Made by a program: the position numbers and the translations under genes
The notes under the pieces: model-generated
Seen by the model: only the letters and a program-made list of their open reading frames with translations
What the model was told of the DNA's origin: nothing
Databases searched by the model: none
Assembly (NCBI GenBank): GCA_044433365.1
Contig: JAWXTR010000038.1
Location: forward strand, 1 to 24,898
From: CAMQVM01 sp044433365
GTDB lineage: Bacteria; Bacteroidota; Bacteroidia; Bacteroidales; Rikenellaceae
Direction: 5' to 3'
Length of the DNA stretch: 24,898 bases
Shown: in pieces, positions 8,584-15,691 of the stretch
Layout: each line of letters opens with the position of its first letter
Position numbering within the stretch: the stretch's first letter is position 1

Positions 8584-9150
8584 TTATGGCTCAATGATAT
8601 ATTTTTTGTCATCTATTTTTTTGTAATTTAGCTTCATTGAGCGACAAACCACATTCAACACTTGCTCAACCTCTAACGACCGTTTGAACCTTCCTGTGTA
8701 AAGTCTATCCTCAGAACCCTCTATCTTATTAAGTTTTTTCACCAACTTATAGTTGATAGTAACCTTATACTCTTTTGAAATCTCAGAAAATGTATAGTCA
8801 AGTGGCGAAGCTGTAAAGATAAAGAGACCATTTTTAATCTCCATTCTTCTATTTTTAACATTTTCAACCACACTTACCTCTTCATATTTTTCATCATTTT
8901 CTGTGATATTTGTAAATATTACCGCTGCTGCAACCGATGCTATAACTGCAAAAATTGCTGCAATAGAAGCTATACGTTTTAGTGGTAACTTAAAACCTTT
9001 AGAATTTGTCGGCTGCTTATCAAAATCTATCTTCTCTTCAAGCACTGCCCACACTTGAGCTTTCGACCTATCGTAAGAGGTAGAAATTTTTGGTAGAGAG
9101 TCTAAAAAATCTCTATCCTTAAAACTATTATATGACTCTTTTGTTATCAT
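8584..9150 (-). CDS. Short FecR-like anti-sigma factor (DUF4974 C-terminus, no FecR domain)
   Basis: Probable membrane anti-sigma regulator for the ECF factor whose gene overlaps it by 4 bases (ATGA at 9147-9150). Residues 1-58 are a cytoplasmic part with a weak helical region (QVWAVLEEKID). Residues 59-80 form one transmembrane helix (alanine/isoleucine-rich). Residues about 104-188 resemble the DUF4974/STN-like C-terminal domain of Bacteroidota FecR proteins (TASPLDYTFSEISKEY ... YTGRFKRSLEVEQVLNVV). Canonical FecR proteins of the phylum are usually well over 300 residues with a FecR domain between helix and DUF4974. Here only about 20 residues separate the two, so that domain is missing. 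There is no sign of frameshift; it may be a naturally minimal form. Function is inferred from position and domain layout. Confidence 0.8.
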   Translation of the reverse strand: MITKESYNSFKDRDFLDSLPKISTSYDRSKAQVWAVLEEKIDFDKQPTNSKGFKLPLKRIASIAAIFAVIASVAAAVIFTNITENDEKYEEVSVVENVKNRRMEIKNGLFIFTASPLDYTFSEISKEYKVTINYKLVKKLNKIEGSEDRLYTGRFKRSLEVEQVLNVVCRSMKLNYKKIDDKKYIIEP

Positions 9151-9635
9151 TTTCTTTCTAATTTGTCTCTTAAAAATTGGAGTGCGCCTTGCATCCTTTT
9201 TTCTATTGCCTTAACACTTATATTTAATCGCTGAGCTATTTCGCTATATTTTAGTTCATCGTTTCGACTCATTAAAAACACCTCTCTTTGCCCTTTGGGC
9301 ATCTGGTTGAGTGCAGATTCGTATCGCTCAACAAATTCTCGATATTGTAACTGTTCCTCTGGAGAGGGTTGGTAATTAGTAGGTGGTGAAATTGTCTTAA
9401 ATCTCTCTTTTACATTTTCGTGACGATAGAGTGATACCACCATATCTCGTGCAATTTTGTAGAGTAATGGGACGACCTCCTTTGGTGGTTTATCGTCTGC
9501 TCTCTCCCACACCTTTATAAACACCTCTTGTGCTATATCGGTTGCTATCTCACTATCTGGATAACGATAATATATGTAGTTGCGAAGCGTATCAAAATTT
9601 TCGTCAAACAGTATCTTAAATTCCTCTTTTCTCAC
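9147..9635 (-). CDS. ECF sigma factor (RpoE/FecI-like)
   Basis: RNA polymerase sigma factor with region 2 (residues about 10-75; RYPDSEIATDIAQEVFIKVWERAD) and region 4 (about 105-160; LNQMPKGQREVFLMS, then LKYSEIAQRLNISVKAIEKRM, a helix-turn-helix). The length of 162 residues is typical for the group. The start codon is GTG (9633-9635 reversed); no ATG or TTG lies nearby in frame and residues MRKEEFKILFDENFD make a plausible N-terminus. It is the first gene of a sigma / anti-sigma / receptor set transcribed leftwards, with a good vegetative promoter 28-59 bases upstream, so the sigma gene is probably transcribed by the main sigma factor and then activates the receptor or other targets. Confidence 0.92.
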   Translation of the reverse strand: MRKEEFKILFDENFDTLRNYIYYRYPDSEIATDIAQEVFIKVWERADDKPPKEVVPLLYKIARDMVVSLYRHENVKERFKTISPPTNYQPSPEEQLQYREFVERYESALNQMPKGQREVFLMSRNDELKYSEIAQRLNISVKAIEKRMQGALQFLRDKLERK

Positions 9636-9662
9636 CAGTAATTAATTCTATATAACTTTTCA

Positions 9663-9694
9663 CAAAGTTATATAATTTTATACATATCAGCAAA
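9663..9694 (-). promoter_or_regulatory. Bacteroidota-type promoter of the ECF sigma operon, inside a palindrome
   Basis: On the minus strand, TTTG (9694-9691) and TAACTTTG (9670-9663) match the -33 TTTG and -7 TAnnTTTG consensus with a 20-base gap. The -7 box sits in a perfect 11-bp inverted repeat TATATAACTTT / AAAGTTATATA (9649-9674, 4-nt loop), which could be an operator or an RNA hairpin at the transcript start. The GTG start of the sigma gene is 27 bases downstream. Confidence 0.6.
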
Positions 9695-9706
9695 TATTTT
9701 TTCGTT

Positions 9707-9736
9707 AAATTATTCAAATTAAAGTTTGAATAATTT
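9707..9736. other. Perfect 12-bp inverted repeat upstream of the ECF promoter
   Basis: AAATTATTCAAA (9707-9718) and TTTGAATAATTT (9725-9736) with a 6-nt spacer. It lies just upstream of the -33 box, a position suited to a dimeric regulator site, but no regulator is identifiable and no T-run supports a terminator. The rest of the 9636-10083 gap holds a 163-bp mobile element and an interrupted repeat, and nothing else that I recognise. Confidence 0.45.
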
Positions 9737-9750
9737 AGCTATTTTTCTTC

Positions 9751-9965
9751 AAGGGAGTTCTAAGTAGTGTAAAACAATTATTGCCATATTCTTAATAGCA
9801 CTCTTGGAGCGATATTTTTCACTATTAAATCTCAATATAGAACCACTATATTTTCGATTCAATAGCAAAAAATCTCATCTCCAATAGCACTTTTAAAAAT
9901 ACACCAATAATTATTTTACCCTACTTAATAATTGGTTTAATTCGATTTTTTAAAAAAAGAAAGAA
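9751..9965. repeat. Family-1 repeat split by insertion of the miniature element
   Basis: Bases 9751-9762 (AAGGGAGTTCTA) and 9928-9949 (ATAATTGGTTTAATTCGATT...) join to give the same sequence as the repeat at 15628-15674 read on the opposite strand and the repeat at 20181-20230. The far arm (after about 9950) is degraded. The split therefore dates the 163-bp element as younger than this repeat copy and reveals the original target. Confidence 0.75.
9763..9925. mobile_element. 163-bp miniature inverted-repeat element (MITE), copy 1
   Basis: Terminal inverted repeats AGTAGTGTAAAACAATTATT and (reverse complement of the right end) AGTAGGGTAAAATAATTATT match at 18 of 20 positions. The element is flanked by TA on both sides (9761-9762 and 9926-9927). 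Compared with intact family-1 repeats, one TA is the net duplication, the target signature of IS630/Tc1-mariner transposases. It has no coding capacity, so it would need a transposase in trans. A second copy at 12366-12528 differs at one base. Confidence 0.88.
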
Positions 9966-10083
9966 CTTTGGGCTGAAAAATTGCTGAGATTGACCGCTTG
10001 CAACTTTGCTACACTTACAAAAAGCAGAAGAAAATTTTCAAGCCATTATTAGTATTTTATACCAATTTCTCATTTATTTATAA

Positions 10084-10629
10084 CTACCCAACAACCTCAT
10101 ATTGAATACTATCTACCATAGAAATCTGCTTGAATAAAGTCCCACTATGCTCAAAATATACAGTTCCATTGAGGCTAACTTCACTCACATTTGCCTCAGG
10201 AAGCTCTGGAACAATCATTCCTAACTGAGCTGGTGCAACCTCATACTCCCCACTATCTAATTTAGTGTACAATATGCCATTATAGCTGTAGTAAGTCCTA
10301 TTTCTATATTCGAACGTTAATCTTGTTGAAGGTATCGTGGCAACTCTTACCCCAACAGGTGGTAGCGTTAAAATAAATTTTGAATCAACGCATCTATAAT
10401 ATTTACCCCCTGAAAAGTAGAGTACAATATCATCATATCTGATTGTTGCAGGAGATGCAGCTAATCTACGTACAGTTACTATTTTTGGATATTTTACCAC
10501 AACAGCACGTGAAGCCATAGTTGTTTTTGCAATCCTTTCCGATTCTGCCTCTCTCTGTTGACCATAAGCCTTACCACCGAGCAAAATAACCCCCAAAAAG
10601 AGAGAACAGGCTATTATTCGATTTCGCAT
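10084..10629 (-). CDS. Secreted protein with DUF6515-like YY...G repeats
   Basis: Residues 1-24 form a signal peptide (MRNRIIACSLFLGVILLGG...). The mature part has repeating short motifs: DDIVLYFSGGKYYRCVDSKF, then PPVGVRVATIPSTRLTFEYR, then NRTYYSYNGILYTKLDSGEY and GTVYFEHSGTLFKQI. This alternation of YY-x3-G-x-YY with PPxGxxVxxLP resembles the DUF6515 family of small periplasmic or outer-membrane proteins in Bacteroidota, whose role is unknown. It has 181 residues with no lipobox. It is transcribed leftwards away from the next small gene and could be cotranscribed with it (60-bp gap). Assignment to the family is by motif memory only. Confidence 0.75.
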   Translation of the reverse strand: MRNRIIACSLFLGVILLGGKAYGQQREAESERIAKTTMASRAVVVKYPKIVTVRRLAASPATIRYDDIVLYFSGGKYYRCVDSKFILTLPPVGVRVATIPSTRLTFEYRNRTYYSYNGILYTKLDSGEYEVAPAQLGMIVPELPEANVSEVSLNGTVYFEHSGTLFKQISMVDSIQYEVVG

Positions 10630-10688
10630 ACTTAATTTTTTAAAAGTTCCCTTTAACTGTTTTAGAAGTGCCCTATAGAATTATCTAC

Positions 10689-10940
10689 CTAACTATATAC
10701 AGTTCTATTTTTTACTATAACATTGATATTGCACGAATTGCCTTTTTCTGATCTTACAGTGGGATCTAGCAATTTATCTTTAGATTTACGAGCCTTTAAC
10801 AACATCAAATATTCTGCTTTTTGCTCGTTAGTAAGCATTCCTATTACTCTCTTTTCTGATATTGAGGTGATTTGATTTTTCACAATCTCATTAAGATTCT
10901 CACCATCATAATTTACATTCGAATTTTTAATTTCTATCAT
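10689..10940 (-). CDS. Hypothetical 83-residue protein
   Basis: I do not recognise this protein. It is soluble and charged, with a helical middle (LTNEQKAEYLMLLKARKSKDK) and no signal peptide or membrane segment. The start MIEIKNSNVNYDGENLNEIV is preceded by AT-rich DNA as usual for the phylum. It lies on the same strand and just upstream of the secreted DUF6515-like gene. Its composition looks like a real protein rather than chance, but there is no second line of support. It might be a small regulator or a remnant. Confidence 0.5.
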   Translation of the reverse strand: MIEIKNSNVNYDGENLNEIVKNQITSISEKRVIGMLTNEQKAEYLMLLKARKSKDKLLDPTVRSEKGNSCNINVIVKNRTVYS

Positions 10941-11265
10941 AATTTTATCTTATTTAATTATGGGTAGCTTTTGAAAACTTTTAAAATATGGCTTTATGGG
11001 CTTTTGCCTTTTTAAAGTAATCACAAAAACTAGCACTATTTTCTATATAACCGCACAAAGTGCTTAATACCCTACCAAAATCTCTAATTTTATTTTTTTA
11101 ACGTAATGTTTGCAAGAATTAAAAGCAATTTCTAAAATCTCTCAAAATTCATAATTTAGAACTTTTCTAAAATTTATATTTTATAGAACAAATTACCATT
11201 TTTATAGAATTGATATTTTTATACCGTTTCAAAATATAATCTTTGCATTGTAGAACAGCGAACCA
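10941..11265. other. Intergenic region upstream of the VTC/CotH gene set
   Basis: AT-rich, no gene seen. It contains a family-1 repeat (11121-11172) and a -7-like box AATCTTTG (11238-11245, plus strand) that departs from TAnnTTTG by one base and has no well-spaced -33 box. If real, it would give the operon a leader of about 270 bases carrying the structured island at 11266-11386. Confidence 0.4.
11121..11172. repeat. Family-1 palindrome, degraded copy
   Basis: AATTTCTAAAATCTCTCAAAATTC followed by TAATTTAGAACTTTTCTAAAA is the same layout as the copies at 2324-2374 and 12299-12343, with several substitutions in the outer arms. Confidence 0.65.
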
Positions 11266-11386
11266 TTAATGCCAAAAAAGGTTTGAAAAAACCTTCTTCC
11301 GCTTTTTGCGAGCGGAGCGAAGCCGTGAGTGAGAACGAACGATTTTTACCAGCCCTTTGGGCGTGCTTTTTCTAAAAAAGCATTAA
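11266..11386. other. GC-richer structured island closed by TTAATGC / GCATTAA
   Basis: A 121-base segment stands out from its AT-rich surroundings. Outer arms TTAATGC (11266-11272) and GCATTAA (11380-11386) enclose successive short stems: AAGGTT/AACCTT, CCGC/GCGG, GCCC/GGGC and GCTTTTT/AAAAAAGC. It could be a structured leader RNA, a small RNA or a miniature mobile element. I see no match to a known riboswitch. Confidence 0.4.
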
Positions 11387-11521
11387 CAAAAGTTATTTTT
11401 TTACAATACGGATTGCAAAAAAAAGCTCAAAATAGCTCGAAAATTTCAAACCTTTATTCGCATCAATAATATATGACTATTGAGAGAATTTAAAATTCAA
11501 ATATAAAAAAACTGCAATTAT

Positions 11522-12286
11522 ATGAATATCGACAGCACAATTCAACAATTTGAACCTATTTATCTATCTCAAATGGATGAGGTAAAGCTAATGAACCGTA
11601 CTGATATGAAGTATTGGTTTCATAGTGAAATGCTTTCAGAATTATTGGAAGAGGTGGCTGCTGATTATTACATATTAGAGGTAGAGGGTGAGCGAAATAT
11701 GGACTATTCGACAATCTATTACGACACTTCCAATAACGAGATGTATGGTAATCACCATCGTGGTAAGAAAAATCGTTATAAAATACGTCGTCGCAACTAC
11801 GTATCCTCTAATAGCAGTTTTTTGGAGATAAAATTTAAAAGTAATAAAGGACGAACTGTCAAAACTAGACAAAAATCTGATTTTCAAAATTGTGATTTTA
11901 ATGATTTAGACAAATCTTTTATTGAAGAGAATACACCTTATCTATGTTGTAATCTTACAAAGGTGCTGGAGAATGAATTTAAGCGTTTAATGTTAGTAAG
12001 TAAGAGAATGAATGAAAGGTGTACTATTGATAGCGAGCTTCGATTTATTAGCGATGGTAATGAGGCATGGTTAGACTTTTTGGTAATTGTAGAGGTCAAG
12101 AGAGACGGGTACAACTATAGCAGAATAGTCGAGGCTCTAAATCGTAGAAGATTAAAACCATCTGGTTTTAGCAAGTATTGTATTGGGCGAAGCCTTATAG
12201 AAAAAGAGTTGAAACAGAACAATTTTAAAGCAAAACATCGAACAATAAGAAAAAAAACAGGTCAACTACCTGCAACTACTTCGTAA
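11522..12286 (+). CDS. VTC-domain (polyphosphate polymerase-type, CYTH-like) protein
   Basis: Cytoplasmic triphosphate-tunnel protein of the VTC/polyphosphate polymerase domain family. The tunnel motifs are in order: NRTDMKYWF (about 26-34), STIYYDTSNNEMYGNHH (about 63-79), KNRYKIRRRNY (about 83-93), FLEIKFKSNKGRTVKTRQ (about 100-117), CTIDSELRF (about 167-175) and LVIVEVKRDG (about 186-195). These supply the basic residues and acidic metal ligands that bind triphosphate or polyphosphate. The length of 254 residues is normal for stand-alone bacterial members. It is first in a plus-strand set with DUF4956, DUF2490-like and CotH genes, an arrangement I recall from other bacteria for VTC, DUF4956 and CotH. 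Whether it makes polyphosphate or binds a phosphorylated substrate is not shown by sequence. Confidence 0.85.
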   Translation: MNIDSTIQQFEPIYLSQMDEVKLMNRTDMKYWFHSEMLSELLEEVAADYYILEVEGERNMDYSTIYYDTSNNEMYGNHHRGKKNRYKIRRRNYVSSNSSFLEIKFKSNKGRTVKTRQKSDFQNCDFNDLDKSFIEENTPYLCCNLTKVLENEFKRLMLVSKRMNERCTIDSELRFISDGNEAWLDFLVIVEVKRDGYNYSRIVEALNRRRLKPSGFSKYCIGRSLIEKELKQNNFKAKHRTIRKKTGQLPATTS

Positions 12287-12298
12287 GAGATTATAATA

Positions 12299-12343
12299 AG
12301 AGAACTTCTAAAATCTCTCAAAATCCAGAATTTAGAACTTTCC
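12299..12343. repeat. Family-1 palindrome between the VTC and DUF4956 genes
   Basis: AGAGAACTTCTAAAATCTCT then AAAATCCAGAATTTAGAACT: one of the best preserved copies. It starts 12 bases after the VTC stop codon. Confidence 0.75.
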
Positions 12344-12365
12344 ATAATTTTCTTTATCAAACATA

Positions 12366-12528
12366 AGTAGTGTAAAACAATTATTGCCATATTCTTAATA
12401 GCACTCTTGGAGCGATATTTTTCACTATTAAATCTCAATATAGAACCACTATATTTTCGATTCAATAGCAAAAAATCTCATCTCCAATAGCACTATTAAA
12501 AATACACCAATAATTATTTTACCCTACT
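12366..12528. mobile_element. 163-bp miniature inverted-repeat element (MITE), copy 2
   Basis: Same sequence and orientation as 9763-9925 apart from one T-to-A change near the right end, with TA on each side (12364-12365, 12529-12530). It ends 14 bases before the DUF4956 start codon, so it makes up most of that gene's upstream region. The near identity shows recent movement or recent copying. Confidence 0.88.
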
Positions 12529-12542
12529 TAAACTATAACTAT

Positions 12543-13184
12543 ATGATTGAATTGATTGAAAAACTTAGTTTTTTAGATATTAAACTAATCAATTTTGAGG
12601 ATTTAGCAGAGCTGATTTTTAGATTTATCCTAAACTCTACTATAATGCTTCTAATTGTCCGTTTCCCCTATCTAAGACATAGCACACGAAGAAACTACAC
12701 CTTTAGCTTTATAGCGGTTGGAAGTACAGTATTCCTACTCTGTTTTTTGCTGAATAATGTAAAATTAGAGCTGGGATTTGCACTTGGTCTTTTTGCTATT
12801 TTTGGAATTATACGTTATCGCACCGATGCAATTCCATTTAAGCAGATGACCTATCTATTTGTGGTTATCGGAATTTCGGTAATGAATGCACTTGCAAATA
12901 AAAAGGTTAGCTATGCGGAGCTACTTTTTACAAATTTCGCAATTCTCACAGGACTTTGGCTACTCGAAAAATATCTTAGCCGAACGCATGAGGGAAGCAT
13001 GAAGATAGTATACGACAATATTTCAAATATTCATACCACTAAATATGATGAGTTGATGCAAGATATCAGAAAACGAACAGGTTTTGATGTTAAACATTTT
13101 GAGATACAAAAGATTGATTATCTTAAAGATATTGCTATAATCATAATCTACTTTACCACCGACCAAAACAACCATACCATTTAA
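12543..13184 (+). CDS. DUF4956 membrane protein
   Basis: Integral inner-membrane protein of the DUF4956 family. Hydrophobic helices lie at about residues 28-42, 54-72, 76-90 and 100-140. Between them is the conserved LGLFAIFGIIRYRTDAIPFKQM segment, typical of DUF4956. A cytoplasmic C-terminal domain of about 65 residues follows (IVYDNISNIHTTKYDELMQD ... KRTGFDVKHFEIQKIDYLKD). The length of 213 residues is normal. The family has no established biochemical function, but its genes commonly accompany VTC-domain and CotH genes, as here, suggesting the membrane part of a phosphate- or polyphosphate-handling complex. The gap to the VTC gene holds a repeat and a 163-bp mobile element, so cotranscription is plausible but not assured. 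Confidence 0.85.
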   Translation: MIELIEKLSFLDIKLINFEDLAELIFRFILNSTIMLLIVRFPYLRHSTRRNYTFSFIAVGSTVFLLCFLLNNVKLELGFALGLFAIFGIIRYRTDAIPFKQMTYLFVVIGISVMNALANKKVSYAELLFTNFAILTGLWLLEKYLSRTHEGSMKIVYDNISNIHTTKYDELMQDIRKRTGFDVKHFEIQKIDYLKDIAIIIIYFTTDQNNHTI

Positions 13185-13185
13185 A

Positions 13186-13308
13186 GAGAACTTCTAAAAA
13201 TTGAATTTTAACGCTTTTTCATTTTGAGGCTTCATCTTTGAATTAAAATCCAAATCTAAAACCTCAAAATTAAAAATCGAATAAAACTAATTATTAGAAC
13301 TTCCTTAG
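13186..13308. repeat. Composite family-1 repeat: a palindrome nested inside a palindrome
   Basis: Outer arms GAGAACTTCTAAAAATTGAA and TTATTAGAACTTCC enclose an inner inverted repeat (ATTTTGAGGCTTCATCTTTG against CAAATCTAAAACCTCAAAAT). The same two-layer design is seen at 22035-22205, and its left half at 16059-16130. Confidence 0.7.
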
Positions 13309-13327
13309 AACTAAACAGCAGCAAAAT

Positions 13328-14038
13328 ATGAACTTAAAAAAACTAATTTTAATCCCACTTCTGTTTCTTGCTTCCTACTTCAGAGCATTTGCCGATGGCA
13401 CAAAAGATGATGTAGAGGTGCAATACAGATACCAATTTGGGGCAGATTTGCAATTTAAACTAATTAAAAATTTAAAATTAAACGTCGAACCCGAGCTACG
13501 TTTTAATGATGGTTACGACAAATTTCATCTAAATGGCGGTTTAACCTACAAAACATTTGGTTGCATCTATTGGGGTGCCACTTATCGATTGGTGGTAGAT
13601 AGGGTAGAGAGTAGCTCTTCATTCTATTCCAATTCACTTAGTTTATTTGGAGGGTTTAATTCGAATAATTATGAATCGGATGTGTATCATCGCTACGCTT
13701 TTGATGCCACTTTTAAAGAGAAATATGGACGTTTTACTCCATCTTTTAGGGTTAGGTATAATAATTTTACCGATGAAGATATATCAAGTAAAGAGTTTCT
13801 GCGCTATAAGGCAAAGGTAGATTACGATATTCGAAAATGTAAAATTACCCCTTTTGTATCTGCCGAAGCATTTCAACAGCTAGGAATAAATATGTTGTAT
13901 AAAATGCGCTATTCTACTGGTTTTGACTTAAAAACTGGCAAAGATTCATCTCTTTCATTTGATTATAGATTTGATTTCTTTAATTTAGAGTATAAAAATG
14001 CTAATATTTTTAGCGTCGGTTATAAACACAAATTTTAG
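13328..14038 (+). CDS. DUF2490-like outer-membrane beta-barrel protein
   Basis: Secreted by a signal peptide (residues 1-22, MNLKKLILIPLLFLASYFRA). The rest is alternating hydrophobic/polar beta strands ending in FSVGYKHKF with a terminal phenylalanine, as in outer-membrane barrels. The layout (YRYQFGADLQFKLIKNLKLN, VEPELRFND, RVRYNNF, FDYRFDF) matches the DUF2490 family of small barrels. The length is 236 residues. It lies between DUF4956 and the CotH-family gene, with only 14 bases to the CotH start, so it is likely cotranscribed and may form the outer-membrane partner of that set. Its role is unknown. Confidence 0.75.
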   Translation: MNLKKLILIPLLFLASYFRAFADGTKDDVEVQYRYQFGADLQFKLIKNLKLNVEPELRFNDGYDKFHLNGGLTYKTFGCIYWGATYRLVVDRVESSSSFYSNSLSLFGGFNSNNYESDVYHRYAFDATFKEKYGRFTPSFRVRYNNFTDEDISSKEFLRYKAKVDYDIRKCKITPFVSAEAFQQLGINMLYKMRYSTGFDLKTGKDSSLSFDYRFDFFNLEYKNANIFSVGYKHKF

Positions 14039-14052
14039 GTGACTTCTAATTT

Positions 14053-15489
14053 ATGAATATTATGTCAAAAATAAATATATTTACACTTCTTTTAATCATC
14101 GTTGCTACGGTAAATAGCTGTAGAAATGAGGATTACATAGCACAAAAAATCTACGACGACAACTACAGCAACGACGACGACCCCTACGATGAGACTCTTA
14201 CCGATACCGACACTTACCCCGATTGGAGTGAACTAACTCATAGTAATGCAGCCGATCCAAATTATGATGTGGTCTTTGCTCAAAATGAGGTGCTACGTCT
14301 TGATATTACAATTAGCTCCTCTTCATGGAGTTCGATGTGGTCTGATTTAAGTAGTAATCTAGGTTCAAGTAGCGGCATGGGCGGAATGGCTGGTGGCAAT
14401 GATAGCGATTTAGGCTTTACACCTGTTTGGGCACCATGTACTATCAAATTTAACGACACTGAGTGGTATCAGGTAGGTGTGCGGTTTAAAGGTAACTCTA
14501 GTTTGAGTCAAACCTACTCGTCGGGCAATAAAAAATTGTCGCTAAAACTTGATTTTGACCAGTATGAGAGCAGTTATCCTGCCCTTACAAACCAACGTTT
14601 CTACGGATTTAAACAGCTAAATCTCAACAATAACTATGAAGATGAATCGCTAATGCGTGAAAAGGTTGGAGCCGATTTATTTCGCAAATTTGGTGTTCCC
14701 GCAGCGCAAACCTCTTTTTATGAGGTGTATATCGACTCTGGTTCAGGCTCGGAATATTATGGAGTTTATACACTTGTCGAAGAGGTAGATGATACGGTTA
14801 TAAAATCGCAATTTAACCTTAGTACTGGCAATCTTTATAAGCCTGAAGATGATGCAGCATCGTTTAAATCGGGAACATACGACACCGACGAATTTAACTT
14901 AAAAACCAACACCACTTCGCCCGATTATAGCGATGTAAAGGCTCTTTATGATGCACTCCACAGCTCAAACAGAACATCCAATAGCGTGGCGTGGCAAACA
15001 GGAGTTGAGAGTATTTTTAATGTGGAGATATTTTTAAGATGGTTAGCTGCAAATACAGTGATTCAGAATTGGGATACATACGGAAATATGACACACAACT
15101 ACTATATCTACACAAATCCTGAAAATGGATTAATTACATGGATTCCGTGGGATAATAATGAAGCGTTCCAGAGCGGTAATAGCTCAATTGAGGTGGACGA
15201 GATGAACAGAGTTAGCAGTTCATGGCCCTTGATAAGTTATCTTTATGATATTGCTGAATATGAGCAGATGTATAAAGATTATTTAAGGGAATTTGTAGAT
15301 GAGGTGTTTGTTGTAAGTGATATGCAGGCTCTTTATGAGCAGTACTACAATCTTCTTAAATCGTATGCTTATGCCGAAGAGAGTGGTCGGACTTTTATTA
15401 CTAACGATTCAGAGTTTGATAGTAATGTTTCAGCTCTTAAAACTCATGTTCAGAGTCGTAACACTGTTGTAAACAATTATTTAGATTAA
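14053..15489 (+). CDS. CotH-family protein kinase-like lipoprotein
   Basis: Member of the CotH family, atypical kinases that phosphorylate serine/threonine-rich proteins (spore-coat CotB and CotG in Bacillus). Residues 5-22 are a lipoprotein signal with C23 as the acylated cysteine (TVNSC). A second possible start is M4. An acidic linker (27-60) leads to a CotH fold: VGVRFKGNSSL (141-151, nucleotide-binding region), KLSLKLDFDQY, FYGFKQLNLNN, YYGVYTLVEEVDD (235-247), then NWDTYGNMTHNYYIY (339-353, D341 candidate catalytic) and ITWIPWDNNEAF (361-372, D367 candidate metal ligand). A Gly/Ser/Met-rich insert (GSSSGMGGMAGGNDS) sits at 104-118. Surface lipoprotein location means ATP access is unclear. 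The downstream acidic lipoprotein is a natural substrate candidate. Confidence 0.9.
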   Translation: MNIMSKINIFTLLLIIVATVNSCRNEDYIAQKIYDDNYSNDDDPYDETLTDTDTYPDWSELTHSNAADPNYDVVFAQNEVLRLDITISSSSWSSMWSDLSSNLGSSSGMGGMAGGNDSDLGFTPVWAPCTIKFNDTEWYQVGVRFKGNSSLSQTYSSGNKKLSLKLDFDQYESSYPALTNQRFYGFKQLNLNNNYEDESLMREKVGADLFRKFGVPAAQTSFYEVYIDSGSGSEYYGVYTLVEEVDDTVIKSQFNLSTGNLYKPEDDAASFKSGTYDTDEFNLKTNTTSPDYSDVKALYDALHSSNRTSNSVAWQTGVESIFNVEIFLRWLAANTVIQNWDTYGNMTHNYYIYTNPENGLITWIPWDNNEAFQSGNSSIEVDEMNRVSSSWPLISYLYDIAEYEQMYKDYLREFVDEVFVVSDMQALYEQYYNLLKSYAYAEESGRTFITNDSEFDSNVSALKTHVQSRNTVVNNYLD

Positions 15490-15525
15490 GCTTAGTGCGT
15501 GAGGTTGGCATTGTTTAATCTATTC

Positions 15526-15592
15526 TATATGGGGAGTTTTTAATCTATTTCATACCATACCCCCAAAAATCAATTTTAAAAACTCCCATATA
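15526..15592 (+). terminator. Possible terminator hairpin after the CotH-family gene
   Basis: TATATGGGGAGTTTTTAA (15526-15543) pairs with TTAAAAACTCCCATATA (15576-15592) apart from one bulged G, with a 32-nt loop. A T-rich tract follows (TTTATATTATTATTT). The loop is long for a terminator, so read-through into the small lipoprotein gene remains possible. Confidence 0.5.
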
Positions 15593-15603
15593 TTTATATT
15601 ATT

Positions 15604-15627
15604 ATTTATTTATTTATTTATTTATTT
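15604..15627. repeat. Tetranucleotide microsatellite (ATTT)6
   Basis: Six uninterrupted ATTT units lie directly against the family-1 repeat and 64 bases before the small lipoprotein start. Slipped-strand changes here would alter promoter or leader spacing. Confidence 0.9.
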
Positions 15628-15674
15628 AGGGAACTTCTAAAAATCGAATTAAACCAATTATTAGAACTTCCCTT
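15628..15674. repeat. Family-1 palindrome, compact intact copy
   Basis: AGGGAACTTCTAAAAATCGA and TTATTAGAACTTCCCTT are clear inverted arms around AATTAAACCAA. This is the clearest example of the basic unit. It lies 17 bases before the small lipoprotein start. Confidence 0.8.
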
Positions 15675-15691
15675 AAAAACTGTATTGAGTT

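Noticed and set aside
11266..11386. Known riboswitch or tRNA in the structured island
   Set aside because: No conserved riboswitch core and no cloverleaf or T-arm sequence could be recognised. I found no tRNA or rRNA gene anywhere in the window.
12262..12471. Minus-strand frame across the second 163-bp element as a transposase remnant
   Set aside because: The same frame in the first copy is not bounded by matching codons and the protein has no transposase motif; the elements are non-coding.
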